DNA from: Actinomycetes bacterium
Lineage (GTDB): Bacteria; Actinomycetota; Acidimicrobiia; Acidimicrobiales; JAMCPL01
Length of the DNA: 22,296 bases
Direction: 5' to 3'
NCBI GenBank assembly: GCA_021846725.1
Contig: JAJZWK010000014.1
Coordinates: forward strand, 1-22,296
Part shown: positions 6,200 through 13,755 of the stretch, in pieces
Position numbering within the stretch: the first letter of the stretch is position 1
Layout of the letters: every line of letters begins with the position of its first letter
Translations under genes and position numbers: made by a program
Notes under the pieces: model-generated
Database searches by the model: none
What the model was told of the DNA's origin: nothing
The model's input: only the letters and a program-made list of their open reading frames with translations

Positions 6200-8390
6200 C
6201 AGGGTGAGTTGGCGTTGTACCGTTAGGACCTAGTATGTCGAATCCATCCGGTACATTCAGGTATCCTACTGCACTGCCCGGAGTATGCGTGATGCCATAC
6301 TGCCATACCAGAGCACCAGTAGCTGGATCGATAGCAATCATTCTGTCATTGTGGTCATCGTTTAGCATGAAGACTCCACTTGGGAGCATCTCCACTAGTG
6401 AGGGATGGTCCAGCATATCCGGCCCACTTCTGGGTTGGTAGCGATAGAGGCTTTGACCATTACGGTTGAAAATTAGGATAGCTCCGGGTTTTGTATAATC
6501 GGCTATTAGGTACCTGTTTGGTCCTAGGCGTTGCGGGTCGGATGGGTAGGATATTGGGATCTGGGCAGACCATACTAATTTACCTTGCATTGTGTATTCG
6601 TCTACCCAATGCCCGTTGATTTCTGAGATGAGGAGATTGCCATTGGGTAGGGGGGTGTCACCATTCGGTGAACCGAGAGCGACAGGATGATCCTGATCGT
6701 GTATGCACCTTCCTGTAGTGCCAATCTGGTGGACTATCTGGTCAGTCAGCGGGTTGATGACTATTACCCTGCAGTTCGCTATATCGGCAGTTACTACATT
6801 GCCACCTTTGAGCATATAGGCATCATCTGGTGTGTTCAGGAAGCCAGGCGCAGTACCGGTTACTCCAAAATGTCCGTAAGTCCAGAGTACCTTACCTGAT
6901 GGGTAGGCAATCTCTGCAACCACGTTTTCGTTCTCCTCATTGGTGACTATGACGCTTCCATGGCGTGCAAAGAATGCATCGTCGGCCGAGAAACCACCCG
7001 GCGGTGCCGGCGCGCTCCCAGATGGGTACTGCCAGGTAATCTTGGATTGTGTATTCAACACGATCAGGCGATTATTTCCCTCATCGGCTACCAGCAATTT
7101 CTCTCCATAGTATGGTGATCCGGCTCCAGGTTGTCCTGCATAACCAAATGCCGTATTGGGTGTCATCATCTGTTCTGTATTCGTGTATGCAGATGCAGCA
7201 GATTCTCCACCTGTGAGCCATGCGGTGTTACCAGAGATAGCGATTCCACTGTGTGCAGTGGGTGTACGTAATTGCCCTGCCGGGAGCAGTTTGTTCGATG
7301 AAGTTTGGAATGCCCATATCGTGGTCAGAACCGACCGTGACGGTGAGGTATACACCTCTGGGTTGTCTACGGGGCTGTACGGCCCTGTGATTCTGTTTGC
7401 TACAGATGGATTGCTGGTCACACCACCCGCTAGGTATATATGTCCGTCCAGCACCGCCGCGGAGGCACCTTCAAGAGGTACTGGCATATGACCGACTATC
7501 GATACTCTGCCTGTTTGCAGATCTATTACTTGGATATCACTGGTTGGTTTACCAGCTTGTGGCCCTGTAACGTAGATACCGCCGAAAACGTAGATCGTAT
7601 GGTCAAGTGCTGCAACGGCAGGATACCGCACAGGGACTTCTAACTTGCCTGCAGAGGTAAAGTTGATCCCATTTGAGGTGGAGAGCACAGTACTCGACGG
7701 CTGTCCATTATCGTATCCACCAATGATGTAAATGCGCCCATTCGCGATTGTAGCAACGGCATCGGCCCTGGGTTGGGGAAGGTGGCCGATTATACGTGCT
7801 ACAAAGGTAGTGGACGCACCGGAAGTAGTATTGCCGGCACTGGACGAGGGTGTTGTATTGGGGCTAACAGCTATTACGTCTGATGTAAATCCACTACTGG
7901 TACCACCGCCGAAGATAAATGATTGATTGTTCAAAGTAGCACCTGCTGCATCGTGCAACGCAATGGGCAGGTTGCCTACGTTCTGGTATACACCTGACGG
8001 CACTGACATAAGTGACAGTGTGGTGAGTGAAGATCCCGACAGCCCTCCTGCTATCAATATTTTACCGGGTCCTAATGAGGATGGGGCGGGAATAGTCAAC
8101 TCACGCTGAATAGGTAACGGTACGTTCCATGGCAGTTGGCCTGCTTCTATGGCGGGTATTTGCGATGTATGTGTATCATGAGTAGTCGCTGTGATGGTGG
8201 CAGAGGTATCTGTTTTATGGTGTGTAGACGATGGAGCACTTCCTGCAACTGCCTGGGATACCCCCCATGCACCAACTGCCAGGATAATTACGATTGCAAC
8301 CGCTCGTATCCTTCGAAAAGTAAGAGATGGCCTACCATGTTGGTGAGCATTAACGCTGCTTGCTTGATTGGAATTGTTGTTACCGGACAT
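6189..8390 (-). CDS. Membrane-anchored two-propeller protein (Kelch repeats + PQQ/NHL-like repeats), function unknown
   Basis: The 733-residue protein has a short cytoplasmic N-terminus, one membrane segment (about 29-49, AVAIVIILAVGAWGVSQAV), then a Thr/Ser/His-rich stalk, so the bulk is probably outside the cell. Residues about 105-410 contain six Kelch-type blades, each with a hydrophobic-GG turn (IAGGLSG, IFGGGTS, IIGGYDN, VFGGIYV, LAGGVTS, LTGGESA). Residues about 415-733 form a second repeat series with motifs such as LLVADEGNNRLIVLN, VVTADIANCRVIVIN and MLNDDHNDRMIAID, plus recurring WQY/WTYG/WQYG, resembling PQQ-like, NHL or arylsulfotransferase-type propellers. Two cysteines (ANCRV, GRCIH) could pair. 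No catalytic motif is recognised. It lies 38 bp after the hydrolase gene on the same strand. No good ribosome binding site precedes the ATG, but a TAATAT box lies eight bases before it. Confidence 0.85.
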   Translation of the reverse strand: MSGNNNSNQASSVNAHQHGRPSLTFRRIRAVAIVIILAVGAWGVSQAVAGSAPSSTHHKTDTSATITATTHDTHTSQIPAIEAGQLPWNVPLPIQRELTIPAPSSLGPGKILIAGGLSGSSLTTLSLMSVPSGVYQNVGNLPIALHDAAGATLNNQSFIFGGGTSSGFTSDVIAVSPNTTPSSSAGNTTSGASTTFVARIIGHLPQPRADAVATIANGRIYIIGGYDNGQPSSTVLSTSNGINFTSAGKLEVPVRYPAVAALDHTIYVFGGIYVTGPQAGKPTSDIQVIDLQTGRVSIVGHMPVPLEGASAAVLDGHIYLAGGVTSNPSVANRITGPYSPVDNPEVYTSPSRSVLTTIWAFQTSSNKLLPAGQLRTPTAHSGIAISGNTAWLTGGESAASAYTNTEQMMTPNTAFGYAGQPGAGSPYYGEKLLVADEGNNRLIVLNTQSKITWQYPSGSAPAPPGGFSADDAFFARHGSVIVTNEENENVVAEIAYPSGKVLWTYGHFGVTGTAPGFLNTPDDAYMLKGGNVVTADIANCRVIVINPLTDQIVHQIGTTGRCIHDQDHPVALGSPNGDTPLPNGNLLISEINGHWVDEYTMQGKLVWSAQIPISYPSDPQRLGPNRYLIADYTKPGAILIFNRNGQSLYRYQPRSGPDMLDHPSLVEMLPSGVFMLNDDHNDRMIAIDPATGALVWQYGITHTPGSAVGYLNVPDGFDILGPNGTTPTHPATG

Positions 8391-8398
8391 GAGTTGTT

Positions 8399-8404
8399 AT
8401 ATTA
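8399..8404 (-). promoter_or_regulatory. Possible -10 box for the propeller gene
   Basis: On the minus strand TAATAT is followed by eight bases and the ATG at 8390. No ribosome binding site is seen in the 38-bp gap, so this could start a leaderless transcript in addition to readthrough from the hydrolase gene. No convincing -35 is visible. Confidence 0.35.
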
Positions 8405-8428
8405 CACGCCTACTGTCTTTAGCGGAGG

Positions 8429-9475
8429 TCACCTTATATTGGGCCAAAATTTTATTGGTAGTTCATCGTGTCGAGTGATTTGTCCGCGCTCTTCCAGTAC
8501 TACTATATGAGCCATCGCCTCTCCGACTGCTGCTCTTCTCATGTAGAGAGGTAATTCGTCCAGCGGATGTGCCCAGTGCAAGTTGTTGGTGATTTCCCAT
8601 GCAGTTGATCCTGGTAGGGTTGTGATTACCTTGAATACCTCCTGGAGCCTGTCTTCGTGGTGTGCCAGAAGCTCGTCTATACGCGCAGCCAATGGCTTGA
8701 ACCGATATTCATGGGCTGGCATGACTTCATCTACATCGAGGTCACGGATACGTGCCAATGATGCCATATAATCACTTAGCGGGTTCAATGCTTGTTGGGT
8801 ATGAACTGTGACTATAGGGGTAATTCTTGGAAGTACATGGTCGCCGGCGAGCAGTATTCTCCTCTTTTCGCTGTAAAAACAGATATGTCCGGGAGAATGT
8901 CCGGGAGTCCATATTGCACGTAAATCAATTCCAGGGAGATCTACCATATCGCCGTCATCCAAGAGCACATCAGGCTCTGCAGTGGAGACAAATTGGCGAA
9001 TAGCCATTGATGCCATACTTAGCTCTTCGATGGAGTCGTCGGGTATGCCAGCCGCTTTCAGCATGGTTTGCATCGTAGAGAGTAGATCCTTCGGATCGTC
9101 ATATCTGTTTGGTATGAGAGCTGCATCTGCCCGATGTAACGCTATCTGTGCGCCTGAATACTCTTTTACCCGACCTGCCAGTCCATAGTGGTCGGGATGA
9201 ATGTGAGTTATAAGTGCTGCCCTTACGTCGGTTATCGAGGCCCCGATACTGTCCAGACCTGCCGTGAGGGCGGACCATGCATCTTCGGTGTTCCACCCGG
9301 CATCTACTATTGCAATACCGTCATTCAGTTCCAGTGCATATACCAAGACATAGCGTAATGGGTTGTTGGGTATGGGTACTGGTATCGACCAAAGACCTGA
9401 TCCTAGGTCTTCTATTGGAGGGAGCTGATTGGCATCCCATGCTTCTTTTTGCAGTGATCCTGTTATCTCTATCAT
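8429..9475 (-). CDS. Metallo-beta-lactamase-fold hydrolase (with C-terminal winged-helix-like region)
   Basis: A 348-residue MBL-superfamily protein. The metal-binding signature THIHPDH is at residues 90-96, followed by TPGHSPGH, the bridging Asp in LLAGDHVL and the final His in MPAHEYRF, so all expected zinc ligands are present. The C-terminal 75 residues (from about HHEDRLQEVF, with an ALEERGQI-like ending) look like the small helical domain found in LACTB2-type members. Substrate cannot be told; such proteins include thioesterases, lactonases and nucleases. It heads a two-gene minus-strand unit with the propeller protein. No ribosome binding site precedes the ATG, but TATGAT lies nine bases upstream. 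Confidence 0.88.
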   Translation of the reverse strand: MIEITGSLQKEAWDANQLPPIEDLGSGLWSIPVPIPNNPLRYVLVYALELNDGIAIVDAGWNTEDAWSALTAGLDSIGASITDVRAALITHIHPDHYGLAGRVKEYSGAQIALHRADAALIPNRYDDPKDLLSTMQTMLKAAGIPDDSIEELSMASMAIRQFVSTAEPDVLLDDGDMVDLPGIDLRAIWTPGHSPGHICFYSEKRRILLAGDHVLPRITPIVTVHTQQALNPLSDYMASLARIRDLDVDEVMPAHEYRFKPLAARIDELLAHHEDRLQEVFKVITTLPGSTAWEITNNLHWAHPLDELPLYMRRAAVGEAMAHIVVLEERGQITRHDELPIKFWPNIR

Positions 9476-9484
9476 TCAGTTGCT

Positions 9485-9490
9485 ATCATA
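9485..9490 (-). promoter_or_regulatory. -10 box for the MBL hydrolase unit, likely leaderless
   Basis: Minus strand TATGAT followed by AGCAACTGA and the ATG at 9475. A TTGCGG lies 17 bases further upstream as a weak -35. The box plus spacer is almost the same as that before ftsE (TATGATAGCAA), which strengthens the reading of both. Confidence 0.5.
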
Positions 9491-9556
9491 GGTGCTAGTG
9501 GCTTATCCCGCAAATGACTATGTGTGTATCGTTAATGTGGATTGGTGATTGCGCCG

Positions 9557-9596
9557 CCAGCATCCCTTGACTTCATGGCTGAAGCCAGATGCTTGG
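9557..9596. other. Candidate stem-loop
   Basis: Outer arms CCAGCATC (9557-9564) and GATGCTTGG (9588-9596) pair with a one-base bulge, and inner arms CTTCA (9571-9575) and TGAAG (9580-9584) pair around a TGGC loop. An internal loop separates the two stems. No T-run follows on either strand, so it is not a standard terminator. It could be an RNA structure or a protein site. Confidence 0.4.
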
Positions 9597-9687
9597 AGAG
9601 CGTGTTTGGTCAATATCGTGCGTGTGCCATGGTGCATGTGGGTTCTTACTAGTCAGATACCTATATTCTCACAGAAAGATCAACTAC

Positions 9688-9704
9688 TTACTACATAGTA
9701 GTAA
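9688..9704. repeat. Perfect inverted repeat, operator-like
   Basis: TTACTAC-ATA-GTAGTAA is a perfect 7-bp inverted repeat with a 3-bp centre. Its right half core ATAGTAGTA recurs at 9792-9800. The position between divergent promoters fits a regulator-binding site, but no family is recognised. Confidence 0.5.
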
Positions 9705-9866
9705 ACGCTATACAGTTTATTTAATTGTATAAATCTTGGTTGTATTTCAATGCGTTTAATGCTAAAAAATAAGTGTCGTAATGTATACTGAATAGTAGTA
9801 CATTGTGTGCCGCATGAATTGGCGGTAATGTAGCTATTGTTAAGAGTTATTGAAAGTGATCACTAT

Positions 9867-11999
9867 ATGGGATTGAAAGATAGGGGATATCCGGGAGATA
9901 GCCTTACGGGAGATAGCCTTACGGGAGACGCAAGAGGGGCAATCAACCGTTCAAGGTGTGCTGGTACGCTTAATTCCAATGGACATGCCGATTCCAATGG
10001 GCATAGTGTCACCAATGGGCATAGTGTCACCAATGGGAATAGTGGCGCCACTAACGGAAGTGGCATAATGATTGGTCACGATGAACACGACTCAATTGAT
10101 TTCGAAGCAGACACTTCGATCTACAATGTAGCTTTGGACGCTGGGCACGTACTGGATTCCATGCTTGATGCCTTTATCGAAGTAGACAGTGGCGGCATCA
10201 TATTGCTATGGAACGGTAAAGCTGAAGAGATGTTTGGCTGGAGTAGGAGTGAGGCTGTTGGCCGTTATGTCCAGGATATGATCGTTCCGGAAAGGTATAG
10301 AGAACTGTACAACAATCAGGTCCTCGTTGAAGCCATAAAAATGGCATATAAGGGAACTGGAGAGGTGGCAGAACGTAACATCATACTGAAAAAACGTGAT
10401 GGTACAGAAATACCGGTACTTTCAAGAGCGTATGCATACAAGGATGGTGACATGATACGTATCGGCGGGTCGGTAAGAGACACATCTACTCTGCGTACGA
10501 TGGAGGAGAGACTTGCTTCTGCTTACCTTCGTGATCAACTTACCGGTTTGCCCAATCGCGCCTACCTTACTTATCAAGTCAACTACCTGCTGGCAAGGGA
10601 TAGTGATGATTTAGACAAGAAGGCTGAAGTAGCCATAGCGGCTGTCGACATAGACAGGTTTACCGCTATCAATGATGCTTATGGACAGGAAGTTGGGGAT
10701 GAGGTCCTGATCGAGGTATCTTCAAGACTCTCTTCCATAGCGGGAACCGGCGCTTTGCTTGGTAGGTTTGGTGCAGACGAATTCTTTGTTTGTTTTGATG
10801 GAGTCGGTGCTACCGAACGTGCAGAAGAGTTTGCCAGGAGGTCTTTGGAGTCGTTCAAGGATCCGGTTTCTACGTCTAAGGGGTACCTGTATATAGATGT
10901 GAGCGTAGGTGTAGGTAGCTCTGGGTCGGGTAACCTGTTTGGAGATACCCAAGATTCTGATCGGTCTTCAGATCTGCTGAAGCAGGGGAAAAATCATTTG
11001 GATAACACCGCTGAGGATACTCACATAAGCGCTACTGGGGATACCACCAGGAACACCACCAAAGCTGCCGACCAAAGTGATACCGAGTCCGTCCCCGTGA
11101 AGGTCGATGCAAGCCTTCTCTTTTCCTCTGCTGACATGGCCATGCAGAATGCAAAGGTATCTGGCAGGAATTCTCATGTAGTCTTTGGCGAGAACATGCG
11201 TCAAGAGATCATAGACCGAGTCGATACAAAGATGGGGCTTCATCGTGCTATGGAATCGAACGAGTTGCGCTTATTCTACCAACCTGTGGTAGATATACAT
11301 GGTCAGAATATGGTTGGAGTAGAGGCATTGATCAGATGGGACAACCCGGATAAAGGACTTGTTCCTCCAGACAGGTTCATTCCCGTTGCAGAGGATAGTG
11401 GGTTGATAATCCCAATAGGTGAGTGGGTACTCGAGAGCGCGTGTAGTAGCTTTAGTTTTTGGGATGATCCAAAGTGGCGTTGGAGCAACGGGGCAAACAC
11501 CGTAGGTGTCAATTTGTCGGCACGCCAGATAGACCACCCCGGCTTGGTAGCTGCTGTAGAAAAGGTCATTTCGGATTCCGGTATTGATCCCCACAGGCTT
11601 ACCCTTGAGATTACCGAGAGTGCATTGATGAAAGATGCTGCTGCTGCGCTTGGTGTGATGAGTTCCTTGAAGTCTTTAGGAGTTGCGCTCTCAGTGGATG
11701 ATTTTGGAACGGGATACTCCTCTCTCAGCTATTTGCAGAAATTCCCGCTTGATGTCTTGAAGATAGACAAATCTTTTATTGACGACTTGGGTATAGATAA
11801 CCAAGCGGAGTACCTGGTTAAAGCTATTATCGATCTGGCTCATGCTCTTAAGCTGGAAGTCATCGCCGAAGGGGTAGAGACAGAGATGCAATTAGAGATG
11901 TTGCAGAAGATGAATTGTGACTTCGTACAAGGGTTCCTGTTCTCCAAACCTATGCCTACTGATCGTCTGCTGGACGAGTTCAGTCTTCCACGATTGTGA
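9867..11999 (+). CDS. PAS-GGDEF-EAL protein, probable cyclic-di-GMP phosphodiesterase
   Basis: With the ATG at 9867 the protein has 710 aa; a TTG at 9837 would add ten residues. ATG is preferred because GAAAGTG lies eight bases upstream. Order: repeat-rich Asn/Gly/Ser N-terminus (about 10-65), PAS domain (about 93-210), GGDEF domain (220-440) and EAL domain (455-705). No membrane segment is seen. The GGDEF motif reads GADEF (302-306), there is no RxxD inhibitory site before it, and about 60 hydrophilic residues (351-410) are inserted between SVGVG and SADMAMQNAK. The EAL domain keeps VEALIRW, the Glu of EITES, DDFGTGYSSL, KIDKSFI and AEGVET, so hydrolysis of c-di-GMP is likely; cyclase activity is doubtful. 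The PAS domain presumably senses a ligand or redox cue. The gene stands alone, with manB starting 33 bp later from its own box. Confidence 0.93.
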   Translation: MGLKDRGYPGDSLTGDSLTGDARGAINRSRCAGTLNSNGHADSNGHSVTNGHSVTNGNSGATNGSGIMIGHDEHDSIDFEADTSIYNVALDAGHVLDSMLDAFIEVDSGGIILLWNGKAEEMFGWSRSEAVGRYVQDMIVPERYRELYNNQVLVEAIKMAYKGTGEVAERNIILKKRDGTEIPVLSRAYAYKDGDMIRIGGSVRDTSTLRTMEERLASAYLRDQLTGLPNRAYLTYQVNYLLARDSDDLDKKAEVAIAAVDIDRFTAINDAYGQEVGDEVLIEVSSRLSSIAGTGALLGRFGADEFFVCFDGVGATERAEEFARRSLESFKDPVSTSKGYLYIDVSVGVGSSGSGNLFGDTQDSDRSSDLLKQGKNHLDNTAEDTHISATGDTTRNTTKAADQSDTESVPVKVDASLLFSSADMAMQNAKVSGRNSHVVFGENMRQEIIDRVDTKMGLHRAMESNELRLFYQPVVDIHGQNMVGVEALIRWDNPDKGLVPPDRFIPVAEDSGLIIPIGEWVLESACSSFSFWDDPKWRWSNGANTVGVNLSARQIDHPGLVAAVEKVISDSGIDPHRLTLEITESALMKDAAAALGVMSSLKSLGVALSVDDFGTGYSSLSYLQKFPLDVLKIDKSFIDDLGIDNQAEYLVKAIIDLAHALKLEVIAEGVETEMQLEMLQKMNCDFVQGFLFSKPMPTDRLLDEFSLPRL
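9893..9928 (+). repeat. 15-bp tandem repeat in the c-di-GMP gene (GDSLT)
   Basis: GGGAGATAGCCTTAC occurs at 9893-9907 and again at 9908-9922, followed by a partial third copy GGGAGA. The two full units are identical and encode Gly-Asp-Ser-Leu-Thr in frame. Confidence 0.9.
9976..10047 (+). repeat. 18-bp tandem repeat in the c-di-GMP gene, four units
   Basis: Four 18-bp units start at 9976, 9994, 10012 and 10030, each opening with CCAATGG. Units two and three are identical (CCAATGGGCATAGTGTCA); units one and four are diverged. They encode an Asn-Gly-His-Ser-Val-Thr-like hexapeptide array in the disordered N-terminus. Confidence 0.9.
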
Positions 12000-12018
12000 C
12001 GCTTTGTCTGCATGATGC

Positions 12019-12024
12019 TATGAT
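12019..12024 (+). promoter_or_regulatory. -10 box for manB, likely leaderless
   Basis: TATGAT followed by eight bases and the manB ATG at 12033. A TTGTGA at 11994-11999, overlapping the stop of the previous gene, is a possible -35 with a 19-bp spacer. No ribosome binding site is seen for manB. Confidence 0.5.
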
Positions 12025-12032
12025 CATAACGG

Positions 12033-13520
12033 ATGAGTGATCTTTCAGGTATATTCAAGGCTTACGATATAAGGGGGCTGGTTCCCGAGGAGCTGGATGC
12101 ACGTAAAGCAAGGGCTATTGGGTGGGCATTTGCACGACTCTGTGTATCAGAGGCATCGCGTAACTCTGGAAGCTCAGTAATTTCCCAGAGCTCAAGGAAT
12201 TACGACAGCCCAAAGGGATTGGTTGCTCCGGATGGTGCTCTTAGCGCAGGGAACTATGATGTCCCGGATGCCATTGTAGTTTGTCGTGATATGCGAGAAT
12301 CGGGCAGAGAGCTTGTGAAAGAATTTGCAGAAGGGGCCATGGCTGCTGGGATGTCCATCAAGGATGCCGGCATGACCTCGACTGATATGGCATATTTTAT
12401 TTCAGGGTATCTAGATCTTCCGGCCGCTATCTTTACCGCATCCCACAATCCTGCTGCTTACAACGGCATAAAACTCTGTTACAGCGGGGCACGACCAGTG
12501 GGGCAGGATACCGGGCTGGCTGAGCTGATGCAAATGGCAACTGATGCATTCGATACTGATGATTACCTTGCTGGACCGGCTCCAGGTACCAATAGTGATT
12601 CTATAGATATGTTGCAAAGCTATGTAGATCATGTCTTATCGTTTATAGATATAAGTACACTACGTAGTATGGTTGTCGTGGCCGATACGGCAAACGGAAT
12701 GGGTGGACTGGTAGTTCCGGAAGTCTTTTCCAGGTTACCATTTGAGTACCATATCCTCTACCCTGAACTGGATGGTACCTTTCCGAATCATCCGGCCGAT
12801 CCTATACAGGAGAAAAACTTGTCCGACCTGAAGAGGGCGGTCCTGGATAAGGGTGCAGATGTTGGTCTGGCATTCGACGGTGATGCTGACAGGGTATTTC
12901 TTATAGATGAGGATGCCCACCCTGTATCTGGTTCGTTGACTACTGCGCTAGTAGCGAGCAGTATGCTTACCAAGTTCCCTGGGTCGACTATCCTGTACAA
13001 TATTATATGTTCCAAGGTGGTTCCTGAAACCATTTCTTCGATGGGTGGCAAGCCCATACGTACACGGGTAGGACACTCCTTCATCAAGAAGGTTATGGCT
13101 GATACGGGAGCGGTATTTGGAGGCGAACATTCAGGGCATTATTATTTTAGGGATAATTACAGAGCAGATTCAGGTATGATAGCTGCCTTGATGGTGCTGG
13201 AGCTGATGTCCAGGTCAGGAAAGCCACTTTCTGAATTGGTAAAGCCTTTGCAGCGCTACAACGCATCTGGTGAGATCAATACCGTTGTAGATGACCCCGT
13301 GCATGTAGTGGCAGAGGTGGCAGATAGACTTGTCAAGCAAGGGATAGATTGCGATATGATTGACGGACTAACCGTAGATTATGGCAGTTGGTGGTTCAAT
13401 TTGAGGCCTTCTAACACTGAACCACTACTCCGGCTTAATGTAGAAGCATCTCGTGAGATAGACTTGGATGCTTGTATACATGAAGTCAAAGATTTGATTG
13501 ATGAGGTTAATAATGCTTGA
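12033..13520 (+). CDS. manB: Phosphomannomutase/phosphoglucomutase
   Basis: An alpha-D-phosphohexomutase of 495 aa that interconverts mannose-6-P and mannose-1-P (and probably the glucose pair). The phosphoserine loop TASHNPAAYNG places the catalytic Ser at 137; the Mg-binding loop is FDGDADR, the sugar-binding loop is GGEHSGHYY, and the phosphate-binding loop SNTEPLLRLN lies near the C-terminus. The N-terminus FKAYDIRG is typical. Residues about 38-78 are a Ser/Asn-rich insertion before the conserved CRDMRESG strand, making it longer than the usual 450-460. It is first in a tight run with a Trm112-like gene, an isomerase and ahcY. The mannose-1-P could feed mannosylation of envelope glycans or lipids. 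Confidence 0.92.
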   Translation: MSDLSGIFKAYDIRGLVPEELDARKARAIGWAFARLCVSEASRNSGSSVISQSSRNYDSPKGLVAPDGALSAGNYDVPDAIVVCRDMRESGRELVKEFAEGAMAAGMSIKDAGMTSTDMAYFISGYLDLPAAIFTASHNPAAYNGIKLCYSGARPVGQDTGLAELMQMATDAFDTDDYLAGPAPGTNSDSIDMLQSYVDHVLSFIDISTLRSMVVVADTANGMGGLVVPEVFSRLPFEYHILYPELDGTFPNHPADPIQEKNLSDLKRAVLDKGADVGLAFDGDADRVFLIDEDAHPVSGSLTTALVASSMLTKFPGSTILYNIICSKVVPETISSMGGKPIRTRVGHSFIKKVMADTGAVFGGEHSGHYYFRDNYRADSGMIAALMVLELMSRSGKPLSELVKPLQRYNASGEINTVVDDPVHVVAEVADRLVKQGIDCDMIDGLTVDYGSWWFNLRPSNTEPLLRLNVEASREIDLDACIHEVKDLIDEVNNA

Positions 13521-13749
13521 TAAATTGCTTATTGAAGTGCTGGCATGTCCAGAGGATAAAGGATCGCTGCTTTATTTTGAAGATGAGAACATCCTTTATA
13601 ACCCTCGCCTGAAGAGGATCTACGAAGTGCGTGATGGAATACCGATTATGTTGATCGACGAATCCCACCAGGTAGACGAAGAGGAGCACAAGCGTCTTAC
13701 AGAAAAAGCTGCTTCTGGCAAGGCAGTAGGGACTTTGAGCGGCTCTTGA
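13513..13749 (+). CDS. Trm112/UPF0434-like small protein
   Basis: A 78-residue protein of the Trm112-like (UPF0434) family: MLDKLLIEVLACPEDKGSL at the start and the later VRDGIPIMLIDES are the family hallmarks. I chose ATG at 13513 because family members begin with this MLD sequence and GAGGT at 13503-13507 lies five bases upstream; it overlaps the manB stop by eight bases. Only one Cys is present, so a full zinc knuckle is not formed. Family members act as activating partners of methyltransferases or as small zinc-ribbon accessory proteins; the partner here is unknown. A Trm112-like gene between manB and the isomerase is a familiar actinobacterial arrangement. Confidence 0.88.
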   Translation: MLDKLLIEVLACPEDKGSLLYFEDENILYNPRLKRIYEVRDGIPIMLIDESHQVDEEEHKRLTEKAASGKAVGTLSGS

Positions 13750-13755
13750 ATATCT

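Larger units (their letters stand above)
9476..9836. other. Divergent intergenic control region
   Basis: This 361-bp stretch separates the divergent MBL-hydrolase and c-di-GMP genes. It holds the hydrolase -10 box, a stem-loop candidate (9557-9596), an inverted repeat (9688-9704), and a markedly AT-rich block from about 9700 to 9800 that is the natural place for the c-di-GMP gene promoter (TATACT at 9784-9789, or TTGTGT-17 bp-TAATGT at 9803-9831). ATAGTAGTA occurs twice, at 9695-9703 and 9792-9800. No coding frame is convincing. Confidence 0.6.

Noticed and set aside
7156..8510. Plus-strand frames opposite the propeller gene
   Set aside because: They are shadows of the repeat-rich minus-strand coding region; no ribosome binding sites or domains are apparent.
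9976..10047. Short CRISPR-like array
   Set aside because: Units are contiguous, 18 bp, without spacers, and lie in frame in a coding sequence.
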